A stretch of DNA of 64,000 nucleotides from Aliiglaciecola lipolytica E3 (GCF_000314975.1 NZ_BAEN01000035.1:186001-250000); one strand, 5' to 3'; counted from the stretch's first letter, positions 18,965 through 30,800 are shown. Notes: generated by a model not told the origin, from the sequence alone. Made by a program: numbers and translations.

Positions 18965-20452
18965 ATGACAATAGAAATTAAAGTACCGGTGCTACCAGAA
19001 TCAGTAGCAGATGCTTCGATTGCCACATGGCATGTCAAAGTTGGTGACAAAGTCAGTCGAGATCAAAATCTTGTTGATATCGAAACTGATAAAGTAGTGT
19101 TAGAAGTTGTATCACCTGAAGAAGGTACAATTACAGAAATTATGGATGCTGAGGGTGATACAGTCCTTGGTGAACAAATAATCGCAAAATTAGAACAAGG
19201 CGATGGCGCAAGTAGTAGCAAAGAAACCGCTACCAAAGCACCTAGTCAACCATCTACTTCAAGTACAAAGGGTAAATCAGTGGAAATTAAAGTTCCTGTG
19301 CTGCCAGAATCGGTAGCTGACGCAACAATCGCAACATGGCACGTACAACCTGGAGAAGCCGTTTCTCGGGATCAGAATCTAGTGGACATCGAAACTGACA
19401 AAGTTGTGTTAGAAGTCGTTGCACCTGCTGATGGTTCGATTAGTGAACTGTTGGCTCAAGAAGGTGATACGGTAACAGCTGAACAAGTTATCGCTAATTT
19501 TTCAGAAGGCGCAGGCGCTGCTGCACCGGCAGAAAAAGAAGCTTCTGATACAGATTCAGCGGATGAAAATGACGCTCTGAGCCCTTCAGTAAGACGCTTA
19601 TTAGCTGAAAAAGGCGTTGATGCTGCGAATATTAAAGGTTCTGGTAAAGGCGGAAGAATCACCAAAGAAGATGTTGAAAAACACCTTAAAGGTGGTGACG
19701 CTAAGCCTGCTTCTAAAGAAGCGCCTGAAGCACCTGCGGCTCTAGTGGGTGAGCGTACTGAAAAACGTGTACCTATGACACGTTTACGTAAAACCATTGC
19801 AACGCGTTTGCTAGAAGCCAAAAACTCGACGGCGATGTTGACCACATTTAATGAAATCAACATGAAGCCAATAATGGATTTGCGCAAGCAATATCAAGAA
19901 AGCTTCGAAAAACGTCATGGTATCCGTTTAGGTTTCATGTCGTTTTATGTAAAAGCTGTGACTGAAGCCTTAAAACGTTTCCCAGAAGTAAATGCGTCTA
20001 TCGATGGCGATGACATCGTTTATCACAACTACTTCGATATCTCTATTGCGGTATCTACTCCTCGTGGATTAGTTACACCTGTTTTGAGAGATTGTGATGC
20101 GTTGGGTATGGCTGGGATTGAAAGTGGTATTAAATCTCTAGCATTGAAAGGTCGCGATGGAAAGTTAGCCATGGATGACTTACAAGGTGGTAATTTCACG
20201 ATTACCAATGGTGGTGTTTTTGGTTCGTTGTTGTCAACGCCAATCATTAATCCTCCGCAAAGTGCAATTCTCGGTATGCACAAAATCCAAGATCGTCCTA
20301 TGGCGGTCAATGGAAAGGTAGAAATTTTACCTATGATGTATTTAGCATTGTCTTATGATCACCGCATAGTCGATGGTAAAGAATCTGTTGGCTTCTTGGT
20401 CACAGTAAAAGAAATGCTAGAAGACCCAACACGTTTATTATTAGATGTGTAA
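18965..20452 (+). CDS. sucB: 2-oxoglutarate dehydrogenase E2 with two lipoyl domains
   Basis: Dihydrolipoyl succinyltransferase core of the complex. At 495 residues it is about 90 longer than E. coli SucB because the lipoyl domain is duplicated: residues 1-78 and 106-182, each with ETDKVVLEV (lipoyl-lysines K43 and K146). A Ser/Thr/Lys-rich linker joins them. The peripheral-subunit-binding domain ([15 protein letters not shown]..., about 206-241) and the acyltransferase domain with DHRIVDG near the C terminus follow. It is 12 bases behind sucA. No dihydrolipoamide dehydrogenase (E3) gene is nearby, so E3 must be encoded elsewhere. Confidence 0.96.
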   Translation: MTIEIKVPVLPESVADASIATWHVKVGDKVSRDQNLVDIETDKVVLEVVSPEEGTITEIMDAEGDTVLGEQIIAKLEQGDGASSSKETATKAPSQPSTSSTKGKSVEIKVPVLPESVADATIATWHVQPGEAVSRDQNLVDIETDKVVLEVVAPADGSISELLAQEGDTVTAEQVIANFSEGAGAAAPAEKEASDTDSADENDALSPSVRRLLAEKGVDAANIKGSGKGGRITKEDVEKHLKGGDAKPASKEAPEAPAALVGERTEKRVPMTRLRKTIATRLLEAKNSTAMLTTFNEINMKPIMDLRKQYQESFEKRHGIRLGFMSFYVKAVTEALKRFPEVNASIDGDDIVYHNYFDISIAVSTPRGLVTPVLRDCDALGMAGIESGIKSLALKGRDGKLAMDDLQGGNFTITNGGVFGSLLSTPIINPPQSAILGMHKIQDRPMAVNGKVEILPMMYLALSYDHRIVDGKESVGFLVTVKEMLEDPTRLLLDV

Positions 20453-20474
20453 TTCCTAGGTCTAAATCGAATTG

Positions 20475-20502
20475 ATAGGTGATAGCTCAGGTTATCACCT
20501 AT
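20475..20502. other. Stem-loop between sucB and sucC
   Basis: ATAGGTGATA and TATCACCTAT pair perfectly over 10 bp with an 8-base loop. No T-run follows, so it is probably not an intrinsic terminator. It may instead stabilise or mark a processing point in a sucABCD transcript. Confidence 0.5.
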
Positions 20503-20586
20503 TCGAATGTCGATATCTTATCGGCACCTTAAATCAAGTCGCTAAAAAATGCGGCTTTTAAATTAAATTAAACGGATAGAAACACC

Positions 20587-21753
20587 ATGAATTTGCATGA
20601 ATATCAAGGCAAGCAATTATTCAAAGAATATGGCTTGCCAGTGTCTGAAGGGTTTGCTACAGATTCTCCAGAAGAAGCTGCAGCAGCGGCTGATAAAATT
20701 GGCGGAAGCGAGTGGGTGGTTAAATGCCAAGTACACGCAGGTGGTCGAGGTAAAGCCGGCGGTGTTAAATTAGTTAAATCTAAAGATGAAATTAAAGCTT
20801 TCGCTGAAAAATGGTTAGGTAAAAACTTAGTTACTTTCCAAACCGACGAAAATGGCCAACCAGTAAGTAAGATTTTAGTAGAATCTTGTACTGATATTGC
20901 TGATGAGCTTTATTTGGGTGCTGTTGTAGATCGTACTTCTCGCCGTATCGTTTTCATGGCGTCTACAGAAGGTGGCGTTGAGATTGAAACTGTTGCTGAA
21001 GAAACACCTGAAAAGATTTTAAAAGCAGAAATTGATCCTATCGTAGGCGCACAGCCTTACCAAGCTCGTGAAATGGCGTTTAAATTGGGCCTTAAAGGCG
21101 TGCAAATTAAACAATTCACGCAAATATTCTTAGGTTTAGCAAAAATGTTTGTTGACCTTGATATCGCTCTTATCGAAATCAATCCTCTAGTAATCAAAGA
21201 AGACGGTGATATTCATTGTCTTGATGCTAAAGTTGCTATCGATGGTAACGCGGCATATCGTCAACCTAAAGTAAAAGCGATGCACGATCCATCTCAAGAT
21301 GATGCTCGTGAAGCAGAAGCGGCTAAGTGGGAACTGAACTATGTTGCTCTAGACGGTAACGTAGGTTGTATGGTTAACGGTGCCGGTCTTGCAATGGGAA
21401 CTATGGATATAGTTAACCTGCATGGTGGTAAACCAGCTAACTTCCTAGACGTTGGTGGCGGTGCAACTAAAGAACGCGTAGCAGAAGCATTCAAAATCAT
21501 CCTTTCTGACAGTAACGTTAGTGCAGTTTTAGTTAATATTTTTGGTGGAATTGTACGTTGTGACATGATCGCGGAAGGTATTATCGGCGCAGTTAAAGAA
21601 GTCGGTGTAAACGTACCTGTTGTTGTGCGTCTTGAAGGTACAAACGCTGAATTAGGACGTGAAGTATTAGCTGCTTCTGGCCTAGATATCATAGCTGCAA
21701 GCAGTCTGACTGATGCTGCTCAGCAAGTTGTTAAAGCTGCGGAGGGCAAATAA
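20587..21753 (+). CDS. sucC: Succinyl-CoA synthetase beta subunit
   Basis: ADP-forming succinyl-CoA ligase subunit carrying the ATP-grasp domain. The 388-residue protein starts [19 protein letters not shown]. It has the nucleotide-binding [15 protein letters not shown] and the phosphohistidine-interaction region [13 protein letters not shown] followed by NFLDVGGGA. The subunit length is standard. The stop codon TAATG shares one base with the sucD start, giving coupled translation. Confidence 0.97.
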   Translation: MNLHEYQGKQLFKEYGLPVSEGFATDSPEEAAAAADKIGGSEWVVKCQVHAGGRGKAGGVKLVKSKDEIKAFAEKWLGKNLVTFQTDENGQPVSKILVESCTDIADELYLGAVVDRTSRRIVFMASTEGGVEIETVAEETPEKILKAEIDPIVGAQPYQAREMAFKLGLKGVQIKQFTQIFLGLAKMFVDLDIALIEINPLVIKEDGDIHCLDAKVAIDGNAAYRQPKVKAMHDPSQDDAREAEAAKWELNYVALDGNVGCMVNGAGLAMGTMDIVNLHGGKPANFLDVGGGATKERVAEAFKIILSDSNVSAVLVNIFGGIVRCDMIAEGIIGAVKEVGVNVPVVVRLEGTNAELGREVLAASGLDIIAASSLTDAAQQVVKAAEGK

Positions 21754-22625
21754 TGTCTGTATTAATTAATAAGCATACCAAAGTTATCTGCCAAGGTTTT
21801 ACTGGTGGTCAAGGTACTTTCCACTCTGAACAAGCCATTGCCTATGGTACGCAAATGGTGGGCGGTGTTACACCTGGTAAAGGTGGTACTACTCACTTAG
21901 ATTTGCCTGTATTTAACACAGTACGTGAAGCTGTTGAAGCAACAGGAGCAACTGCTTCTGTCATTTATGTACCTGCAGCATTTTGTAAAGATTCAATTGT
22001 TGAAGCCGCTGATGCGGGAATTGAACTTATCATTTGTATCACTGAAGGTATTCCAACAATCGACATGTTGTTTGTTAAAGAATACTTGAATGTGAAAGGC
22101 GTTCGTATGATTGGTCCAAACTGCCCAGGTGTTATCACTCCGGGTGAGTGTAAAATCGGAATCATGCCTGGTCATATTCATAAGCCTGGTAAAGTTGGTA
22201 TTGTTTCTCGCTCAGGTACATTAACCTACGAAGCGGTTAAACAAACTACAGATGAAGGTTTTGGTCAATCTACTTGTGTTGGTATTGGTGGTGATCCAAT
22301 CCCTGGCTCAAACTTCATTGATATCTTGCGTTTGTTCCAAGACGATCCTGAAACTGAAGCGATTGTCATGATCGGTGAAATTGGTGGTTCTGCAGAAGAA
22401 GAAGCGGCAGAATTTATCAAAGCTAACGTGACTAAGCCTGTTGTGTCTTATATTGCAGGTGTTACTGCTCCTCCAGGTAAGCGCATGGGTCACGCTGGTG
22501 CGATTATCGCCGGCGGTAAAGGAACTGCGGATGAGAAGTTCAAAGCACTTGAAGATGCAGGTGTTAAAACAGTTCGTTCACTAGCTGATATCGGTAAAGG
22601 ATTACGCGAAATTACTGGTTGGTAA
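21753..22625 (+). CDS. sucD: Succinyl-CoA synthetase alpha subunit
   Basis: CoA-binding subunit that carries the phosphorylated histidine ([18 protein letters not shown]). The 290-residue protein also has the N-terminal Rossmann segment [15 protein letters not shown] and [16 protein letters not shown]. It completes the suc operon and is followed by a strong terminator. Confidence 0.97.
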   Translation: MSVLINKHTKVICQGFTGGQGTFHSEQAIAYGTQMVGGVTPGKGGTTHLDLPVFNTVREAVEATGATASVIYVPAAFCKDSIVEAADAGIELIICITEGIPTIDMLFVKEYLNVKGVRMIGPNCPGVITPGECKIGIMPGHIHKPGKVGIVSRSGTLTYEAVKQTTDEGFGQSTCVGIGGDPIPGSNFIDILRLFQDDPETEAIVMIGEIGGSAEEEAAEFIKANVTKPVVSYIAGVTAPPGKRMGHAGAIIAGGKGTADEKFKALEDAGVKTVRSLADIGKGLREITGW

Positions 22626-22647
22626 TTCGTTTAGTTATTACTAGATT

Positions 22648-22673
22648 AAACCCGCCGAAAGGCGGGTTTTTTT
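22648..22673 (+). terminator. Rho-independent terminator of sucCD
   Basis: AAACCCGCC and GGCGGGTTT pair around a GAAA tetraloop and run into seven T residues. It marks the end of the TCA block. Confidence 0.93.
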
Positions 22674-22796
22674 ATGCAAGCTAATTTAACTTCTGCAAAA
22701 CGCTTTAATAATCTTATCATTTGTTATTGAATTCTAATCTTATTTGCGTATCTTTTTAGCGGTTAGGTCAGTGAAGTTTACCAAGGAGAACTTGTT

Positions 22797-24290
22797 ATTA
22801 AGCATATTGTTATTTTAGGTGGTGGCACCGCTGGCTGGATGGCGGCTAATTTGTTTGCTAATCAGTGGTCAAACAAAGGGATTAAAATCACCTTAGTTGA
22901 GTCTCCAGAAATTGGGATTGTTGGTGTGGGCGAGGGATCTACTCCTACACTAAAACGTTTTTTTAACATTTTAAATATACCTGAATCCAGTTGGATGCCT
23001 CGTTGCAACGCGACTTATAAAACGAATATTCGTTTTGCTGGTTGGAGTCCAAGGTCGGGGATTGAGCACTACAGTCATCCTTTTAGCTGTCAAACAGATA
23101 CTTTTACGCAAAAGTCGTTCTTGGTAAATTGCCAAACTCGTAGGCTAGGATTAGATACTCACGTAACCCCTGAAGACTTTTTTATAAACGGACTTTTGGC
23201 AGCGCAAGGTAAAGGACCCATCGCGACAGAAAACTTTCCTTTTACGATGGAATACGGATATCACTTTGACTCTCATCTCTTAGGTTCGTTTTTGAGCGAG
23301 CATGCTAAAACGTTAGGAGTAGAGCACCAGCAAGTAAAAATACAGGATGTCATTACTCACAATAATGGTGAAATTGCATCATTAGTTGCGAGTAATGGGG
23401 ATAGTATTCACGGTGATTTTTTTGTCGATTGCACTGGTTTTGCAAGCGTGTTGATGCAAAAAACATTAGGCGTGTCATTTACTAACTTTAATCAAAACTT
23501 ATTTAACGATGCTGCTGTTGTTATGCCAACGCCAATGCACGATGAAAATATTCCGGTAGAAACCACATCCACGGCACTGTCAAATGGCTGGGCATGGAAA
23601 ATTCCGTTAACCAATCGCTATGGTAACGGTTATGTATATAGCTCTGACTTTATCAGTCCAGAAGAAGCGGAAATCGAATTACGTCAGCATTTAGGTTTAC
23701 AAGAAAGTGCCGAGTCTGGTCGTCATTTAAAAATGCGAGTAGGGCAGTTGGAAAAGCATTGGCATAAAAACTGTTTAGGTCTCGGCTTGTCACAAGGATT
23801 TATTGAACCGTTGGAGGCAACGGCACTGCATCTTGTGCAAGTCTGCATAGAAATGTTCATTACTGAGTTCGAAAAAGGCCAATTCAGTAATCAACATCAA
23901 CAGTCATTTAATCGCTTGATAAGTGAAAGGTTTGAAAAGGTACGGGATTATATTGTCGCGCATTATAAATTGAATACGCGTGACGATAGCGAATACTGGC
24001 GTGCTAATCGTAACAACGAACATTTATCTGATTCGCTAATTCAATTGCTAAATTGTTGGTATCAACGTAACGATCTAAATGCAGAAATTCACCGTCAACA
24101 AATTAATCACCATTTCGATAGTTTGTCTTGGCATTGTCTGTTAGCCGGCTATGGTGCCTTTCCGCCTCTTGCTGAAAAGCAGCCTGGTACCGGAGATTTA
24201 TATAAAGAACAAGGTATCGCAGAGTTTAACCGACGCTGCGGATTAAACTTTTCTAGCCACAAAATTAATCTACAAAGGTTACAGTCGTAA
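22797..24290 (+). CDS. Flavin-dependent tryptophan-halogenase family protein, probable AUU start
   Basis: FAD/FADH2-dependent halogenase-fold protein of about 497 residues. The FAD signature GGGTAGWM is encoded upstream of the first in-frame ATG (22839). Between the upstream in-frame stop at 22764 and that ATG there is no ATG, GTG or TTG. AAGGAG at 22783-22788 lies 8 bases before ATT 22797, which gives (M)KHIVILGGGTAGW, the normal family N terminus. Other motifs: VGEGSTPTL, CNATYKTNIRFAGW (catalytic-lysine region) and WAWKIP (the halogenase WxWxIP). Such genes commonly adjoin TonB receptors in this group; the substrate may be a peptide or small molecule rather than free tryptophan. Confidence 0.82.
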   Translation: MKHIVILGGGTAGWMAANLFANQWSNKGIKITLVESPEIGIVGVGEGSTPTLKRFFNILNIPESSWMPRCNATYKTNIRFAGWSPRSGIEHYSHPFSCQTDTFTQKSFLVNCQTRRLGLDTHVTPEDFFINGLLAAQGKGPIATENFPFTMEYGYHFDSHLLGSFLSEHAKTLGVEHQQVKIQDVITHNNGEIASLVASNGDSIHGDFFVDCTGFASVLMQKTLGVSFTNFNQNLFNDAAVVMPTPMHDENIPVETTSTALSNGWAWKIPLTNRYGNGYVYSSDFISPEEAEIELRQHLGLQESAESGRHLKMRVGQLEKHWHKNCLGLGLSQGFIEPLEATALHLVQVCIEMFITEFEKGQFSNQHQQSFNRLISERFEKVRDYIVAHYKLNTRDDSEYWRANRNNEHLSDSLIQLLNCWYQRNDLNAEIHRQQINHHFDSLSWHCLLAGYGAFPPLAEKQPGTGDLYKEQGIAEFNRRCGLNFSSHKINLQRLQS

Positions 24291-24716
24291 CCGGTATTTT
24301 TGACTATTGCACGCTCTAATCTTCAGTTCTGTGGGTAACAACTTAATAACATTTCAACGGTTATGATAGTGATACTTGTAAGCCATTTGTAAATTATGTT
24401 GTTATTGGTTTGTTGTCGGCCCACGTATTCGCAACGACAAGATTGCAGCTATATAACCTAACTCCTCGTTTAATTACCTTGTTCTAATGATTACGCTATA
24501 TATGTAAACATGGACTGCCATGAATTATGTATTTTTGTCTTTTCTTTCTAATATTTCGTTAAACCTTGCTTTGAATACGTATGCACAGCATTGAGTGAAG
24601 TGTTAACACAGATGTAACATTGGATGATCGTTAATTTTTTGTATTGTTGGTTATCAAAGGAAGGGTTACCGATAAGATTTCCAAATTAAAACTACAAACG
24701 GGAACGGGACATACAC
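24291..24716. promoter_or_regulatory. Control region of the alpha-glucan TonB receptor
   Basis: About 425 bases without a gene. It contains the LacI-type operator at 24572-24585, a palindrome GTGTTAACAC at 24600-24609 and a GGGAACGGGAC ribosome-binding stretch before the receptor start. A TGTTAACA element also follows the operator before the SusA-like gene. Confidence 0.55.
24572..24585. promoter_or_regulatory. Putative LacI-family operator
   Basis: TGAATACGTATGCA, with the palindromic core ATACGTAT. The identical 14 bases occur at 40078-40091 upstream of the SusA-like neopullulanase. A LacI-family regulator gene lies at the end of the same region, so this is probably its binding site. Confidence 0.65.
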
Positions 24717-27700
24717 ATGAAAAAATTCAGACCCAGTTTGATCACAGCTGCCTTTTTGGCAAGTGGGATGGCGTTAATAGGAACAAATTCCTATGCACAA
24801 GAAACTGCCGAAGAGCAGACTGAAACCGCTAAAGATCAAATTGAAAAAATCGAGGTTAAAGGATTTAGAACCAGTTTAATTAAATCCCTTAATCAAAAAC
24901 GTTTCAGCGATACAGTCTCTGAACAATTATCTGCTGATGACTTAGGCGGTTTACCAGACGTTTCAATGGCAGATGCATTGACACGACTACCCGGTATATC
25001 CGCAGTAAGAACCGGTGGACAAGCAGCGGAAATTAACATTCGTGGTTTATCCGGAGACTTCGTATTTTCAACACTTAACGGTAGAGAACAAGTTTCCACA
25101 AGTGGATCTCGTTCAATTGAGTTTGATCAATATCCCTCTGAATTGATTTCTTCCGCGGCGGTCTATAAATCACCTAAAGCATCTTTGATTGAAGGTGGTG
25201 TTGCCGGTACGGTTGAACTCCAAACGGCCAGCCCGCTATCTATTTCCGAAGACTATAAATTCAATATGAATGTTCGCGGAATGTACAACGATCGAGCGGG
25301 TGAAGTGTCAGATGCGGAAGAATACGGACATCGTATAAGCTTCTCATTTCAAACTAAAATGCTAGATGATACGTTGGGCTTAGCACTAGGTTATGCACGT
25401 TTGTTTCAACCCAGTGTATCTACTCAGTTTATTGGTTTAGCTTACAATACCGAAAGAGACGTAGACTTCCTTGAAGGGGATGAAGACAACTACGATCCGA
25501 CCTCTGATGTTCCAAAAGACCAGCAATGTATTGAGTGTGAATTCGTCAGCGAAGGCTTCGAAATGCAGCACAAAGGCGGGGAAGAAACTCGAGACGGTTA
25601 CATGGCTGCACTCGAGTGGGCACCTACCGATAATTTCGTATTGAAAACAGATGCGTTTTACTCTCGCTTTGATTCAAAAGAGTTTGCTAGGGGCTTTCGG
25701 GTTAAATTAGAACCGGGCACTGCAGTTATCTCAAATCCAGTGGTAGATAATAACACTGTCATTGGCGGAACATTCAGTCGTGGACCAGACTCGTTTACGC
25801 GAGTTGAACTGGTTAATGATGATAACCAAGATTTTGATGAAATTCAGAATTTTGGTATCAATGCCGATTGGCAAGCGACAGATATGTTAAGCATCAAGGC
25901 TGATTTTTCCTACTCTAAAGCCAAGAGTGAATTTAGAAATGGATTGCTTTGGTCGCTAGTTGGTGCGGAAGATGAAAACGGTACACCGCGTTTTGATACT
26001 GATGTGTCAGTATCCTATTTATTAAATGGCTTAGACTTACCGGATATCGGATTTAGCCAATTCGACGATTTTTCGGATATAAACAATGTTTATGTGACTA
26101 AGTACGGCATTTATCCTTTTGAAAATGAGGATGAATTATTTGCTTATCGCCTTGATTTGAAATACGAAGTAGATAACCCATTTATTTCTTCATTTGAATT
26201 TGGCGTACGTTATTCAGACCGCGAATACTCAAATGATCGTTCAGTGTTTGAATATGGTAGCGATTCTTCATTTTCGTCCAGTCAACCGCCTCTGGCTTTA
26301 AACGATCAAATGGCATCAGTAGTTAACTGGGAAGGTGATTTCGGTTATTTCCCAAGTTATTTATCAATTGATCTTGATAGCGCTTTATCTGCTTGGTTTC
26401 CAGAAGGAACACCACAACCAGTACAGACTTGGGGAGCAGGTCACCCGGGTGTAGTTAATAGTCCTGGTGGCACGACTAATACCGCTTGGTCTGTATTAGA
26501 AAGTGGCGAAGTTTACGAAAAAGTGTTGTCTGCTTATATTATGGCAAATATCGACACTGAAATTGGCGGTTTACCTATTACCGGTAATATTGGTGTACGT
26601 CGTGTGGAAACAGAGCAAGCGTCTACATTTTTACAAGATGTAAGTCGAACCGTAGAAGTCGAAGGCGTTGATCCTGAAACAGGTGAAACCACCGTGGTAG
26701 AAGTGATAATGGGAGATCCTGAACTAGGAGCGCAGTTGATTACTGACGACGCTGGATTAATCAACAACTTTTTCCGTCCAGAACTGTTAGTGGATAAATA
26801 CACTGATTATCTACCTTCTTTAAACTTAAACTTTAAGTTAACCGACCAAGACCAATTACGTTTTGCTGCGGCTAAAGTTATGGGTAGACCACCAATTAAC
26901 CGGTTGTTTGCGAATTCAAATGTGCGCGTTGCTGACGTCAATGCCACTATGAATCCAGACTCTGGAGAGATAACTGTCGACCGAGAAGCTGAATTGTCGG
27001 GTAGTTCAACCAACAGTCCATATTTACGCCCGTTTTATGCTAATCAATATGATATTTCTTACGAACGTTATTTTGATGAAACTGATGGAGCGATAGTTGT
27101 TGCGCTTTTCTATAAAGATATCAAATCGTTTATAAATGATTTTACTATCGATCCATTTGATTTTGCTGGTAACGGCTTCCAGACTCCATCTTCAATAGAT
27201 GTGCCTGTGTTCCTAGATTCTGATGATCCTGGTGCAGAAGCTGTTCAGGCAACAGACGATAACGGAGATCCGTTATTTATCACTGTTCCTACTACGAATG
27301 GACCTTACACAACCGCAGTAAACAATCGCGAAGGTGGTTACATTCGCGGGATAGAGTTGGCTTATACCCAAGTCTATAGCTTTTTACCTGCTCCTTGGGA
27401 TGGTTTGGGCGTAAGTGCCAGTTATTCATATACCGAAAGTGAAATTCAATTCCAGACGAATTTGGGCGGAACAAGTGTTCCACAACAATTACCTGGTTTA
27501 TCTGAAACCGTTATCAACGGTACGCTTTTCTGGGAATACGAAGATTTTGAAACCCGTGTCAATGTGCGTTGGCGAGATGCGTTTGTGTCTAAACAAGTGG
27601 CGGTTAATGAACAGATCGTTAACTTTGATGACGAGATGATTATTGATTATCAAGCGTCTTATGACATTAACGACAATTTAGGTGTGTTGTTTCAGATTAA

Positions 27701-27809
27701 TAACCTGACCGATGCGCCTACCAAGAGCTATTTTGGTCGCGAATCTCAAACGGGCACAATTCAATACTTTGGAACCCAATACTTCCTTGGGGTGACGTAC
27801 TCGCTATGA
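24717..27809 (+). CDS. TonB-dependent receptor, probable maltooligosaccharide transporter
   Basis: Outer-membrane energy-coupled transporter of 1030 residues. It has a signal peptide ending near NSYAQE and a TonB-box-like IEKIEVKGFR. The plug domain contains LPDVSMADALTRLPGIS and INIRGLSGDF. The long beta-barrel ends in the aromatic YFLGVTYSL. This plug type is typical of large carbohydrate receptors in Alteromonadales and Caulobacterales. The ATGA junction with the following reading frame, the adjacent pullulanase and the upstream LacI-type operator point to alpha-1,4/1,6-glucan oligosaccharides as substrate. That substrate is inferred from context only. Confidence 0.88.
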   Translation: MKKFRPSLITAAFLASGMALIGTNSYAQETAEEQTETAKDQIEKIEVKGFRTSLIKSLNQKRFSDTVSEQLSADDLGGLPDVSMADALTRLPGISAVRTGGQAAEINIRGLSGDFVFSTLNGREQVSTSGSRSIEFDQYPSELISSAAVYKSPKASLIEGGVAGTVELQTASPLSISEDYKFNMNVRGMYNDRAGEVSDAEEYGHRISFSFQTKMLDDTLGLALGYARLFQPSVSTQFIGLAYNTERDVDFLEGDEDNYDPTSDVPKDQQCIECEFVSEGFEMQHKGGEETRDGYMAALEWAPTDNFVLKTDAFYSRFDSKEFARGFRVKLEPGTAVISNPVVDNNTVIGGTFSRGPDSFTRVELVNDDNQDFDEIQNFGINADWQATDMLSIKADFSYSKAKSEFRNGLLWSLVGAEDENGTPRFDTDVSVSYLLNGLDLPDIGFSQFDDFSDINNVYVTKYGIYPFENEDELFAYRLDLKYEVDNPFISSFEFGVRYSDREYSNDRSVFEYGSDSSFSSSQPPLALNDQMASVVNWEGDFGYFPSYLSIDLDSALSAWFPEGTPQPVQTWGAGHPGVVNSPGGTTNTAWSVLESGEVYEKVLSAYIMANIDTEIGGLPITGNIGVRRVETEQASTFLQDVSRTVEVEGVDPETGETTVVEVIMGDPELGAQLITDDAGLINNFFRPELLVDKYTDYLPSLNLNFKLTDQDQLRFAAAKVMGRPPINRLFANSNVRVADVNATMNPDSGEITVDREAELSGSSTNSPYLRPFYANQYDISYERYFDETDGAIVVALFYKDIKSFINDFTIDPFDFAGNGFQTPSSIDVPVFLDSDDPGAEAVQATDDNGDPLFITVPTTNGPYTTAVNNREGGYIRGIELAYTQVYSFLPAPWDGLGVSASYSYTESEIQFQTNLGGTSVPQQLPGLSETVINGTLFWEYEDFETRVNVRWRDAFVSKQVAVNEQIVNFDDEMIIDYQASYDINDNLGVLFQINNLTDAPTKSYFGRESQTGTIQYFGTQYFLGVTYSL

Positions 27810-27874
27810 AAATAATGAATTTTTTTACAACGAATCGTCGCTCTCAAGAAAAAATAACATTGGAGTATTTACCT

Positions 27875-30800
27875 ATGTTTAATTATCCAAGAGCATTATT
27901 AAAAATGATGCTTGTTACTATCGCACTGGTACTTGCCGGTTGCGGTGGCGCAGACGTGAAATCTGGTAACAATAAATTGTTAACCTGTAGTGTACCTAAT
28001 GTGCCGAATTCAACAGGAACTGAATGTGTGGCGCCGCCTCCAATTCAATGTGATGCGCCTACAGTACCAAATGAAACCAATGATGCCTGTGTAGTAGGCG
28101 CTGATCCTACGGCTCCTGCACCTGTCGTCACACCAACCGCTGATCAAGCCGTGTTGTATTACAACCGCGCGGCAGTGGGAGCGGATAACTCCTCAAATGA
28201 CCCGTCTTATGAAGGTTATCGTTTGCATACATGGAATAACGATGCATGTAGCGCTTACGCCGACTCAGATACAGATTGGGCAAACGGTCGAGTACATGAT
28301 GGTGTTGATCCAAACTATGGCGCTTACTGGATTGTTGATTTAATTGCAGGTTATGCAGGTACTCCGGGAGCTTGCGGAAATTTCATTATCCACATTGGCA
28401 CTGACGATGCTGGAAAAGAAATGGGCGGTGGTGACAAAAGAATGCCACTGTCTCAAGATGACCCTGATTTCGCTCGTATGAACTTTACCTTTTCAGGCGA
28501 AGAAACCGTATTTGAATTCCCAATTGTTTCTCTCGGTCCACAGCCAGTTAAAATTGAAGGACAAGCAGCACATTGGTTAGATATGAATACGTTGCTCTGG
28601 GATGCGGGTGATGCAGTTGCTACGGTTAAATTACATTATTCTGCCGACGCTGATTTGGTCGCTTCTTTAGAAGACGGACTTAATGGTACTGCTTTAGATT
28701 TAATGGAAACCGACCTAACTGATGAACAAATGGCGATTGCGCCTCATCTTTCTGGTTTAACTGCCTTTTATGGTGATTGGACTGTAGACGACGCGAAAGC
28801 CGTGTTTAAAACGCAAGCCGTTTTAGCGGGATATAACGCAGATGGTTTATTAGTCGCTGCCACAGGCATTCAAATGGCCAATGCGATTGACCAAGTCTAT
28901 ACCACAGGTGAAGATGATGCCGATGAAGCTATGCTGGGTCCTATCTATGATGGCGATTCTATCACTGCAGCTGTTTGGGCACCAACCGCGCAAAATGTGC
29001 AGCTTAAACTTTACAATACTGACAAAACGTTAGCGTCTACTATTCCTATGACAGTCAATGCCGATTCTGGTGTTTGGTCTTACACTGGGGGTATGGAACT
29101 AGACCGTCAATTGTATCGTTTTGAAGTAACGGTTTATCATCCTAAGGCAGATGGTATACAGGTTCTAAATGTGACAGACCCGTATTCTGTTAGTCTTTCC
29201 ACTAACAGTCGATTCTCACAGTTTGTGAATCTAATGGATGAAGATCTTAAACCTGAAGGTTGGGATTCACACGATATACCTACTATCGAAAATTTTGAAG
29301 ACGCAGTGATTTACGAAGGTCACATACGTGATTTTAGTGTGCGCGATGAAAGTACCTCAGCAGCGAATCGTGGGAAGTATCTTGCCTTTACAGAAGACGG
29401 TAGTGTGCCTGTAGAACATCTGCGTAAATTAGCAGAAACAGGTGTTACTCACTTTCATATTCTACCTGCTAACGATATAGCTTCAATCGAAGAAGATACC
29501 AGTAAAGTGGTTGATTTAAACAGCACATTTGCTGATCTTTGTAAATTGAATGCAAATGACGATATTTGTCAGGACAACTCTATTAGTGATGATATGACCC
29601 TGTTAGCCTTGTATCAAAGCTATGGTGTTGGTGAAGAGGTTAAAGCTCAAGAGTTGTTGCAAGCAATGCGTAACCATGACCAATTTAATTGGGGTTACGA
29701 TCCATTCCATTTCAATGCTCCTGAAGGAAGTTATTCTTCTGATGCTGAAGGTGTCGCGCGAATTAAAGAAATGCGTGCAATGAATATGGCTTTGCATGGT
29801 TTAGGGCTGCGAGTTGCACTTGACGTTGTTTACAACCATACCAATGCATCCGAATTAAGTACTAAGTCAGTGCTGGATAAAGTGGTACCCGGTTACTATC
29901 ACAGATATGCAGTTGATACTGGTGCAATTATTCGCGAAACCTGTTGCGATGATACTGAACCACGTAATGTGATGATGGAAAAATTAATGAAAGATTCGCT
30001 TACGTTGTGGGCATCTGAATATAAATTTGATTCATTCCGTTTCGATATCATGAGTCAGGCAACAAAAGATTCAATGGTGCGTTTATTTGAAGCAGTTAAA
30101 GCTGTTGATGAAGATACCTATTTCTATGGTGAAGGTTGGACAAAAGAAGACCGAGGCTACGAGCAAGCAAATCAGTCCAATATGGCAGGCACCGAAATCG
30201 GTACATTCAATGACCGAATTCGCGAAGCGGTGCGTCAGGGTAATATCTTTGCTCGTGAAGCCAGCAATGCATCAATGAGCGATCAGGATCGTGTGAAAAT
30301 GTCGTTGGCTGGAACGTTAACTGATTATGTTTTAGAGGATTTTAACGGTGTTGCTTCAACTACGAGTAGTATTGGTGGTTATGCCCAAGATCCTGCGGAT
30401 ATCATTAACTACGTGTCAAAACATGATAATGAATCCTTGTGGGATCAATTCCAATACACGTTGCCGGTAGATCTTACTTTAGCGCAGCGCGTACGTGCTC
30501 AAAACGTCGGTGCAACCATACCATTAATGTCACAAGGTATTCCTTTCTTGCAGATGGGCGGGGATTTCTTACGCTCAAAATCAATGGATCGTAATACCTA
30601 TGATGCAGGTGATTGGTTTAATTACGTTGATTTTACTATGCAGACCAATAATTGGAATGTTGGATTGCCACTAGCGCAAGATAATCAAGGTAACTGGGAA
30701 TTGATTCATGCTTATTTCACTGCACCTGAGCGCGCAGCAAGCATGACTGAAATCGAATTCGCTTCAGCTATTTTTGATGAAATGCTGTTAATACGTACGG

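Noticed and set aside
19456-19887. 143-codon minus-strand frame opposite sucB
   Set aside because: Ala/Ser-rich shadow of the sucB linker and subunit-binding domain; no independent evidence.
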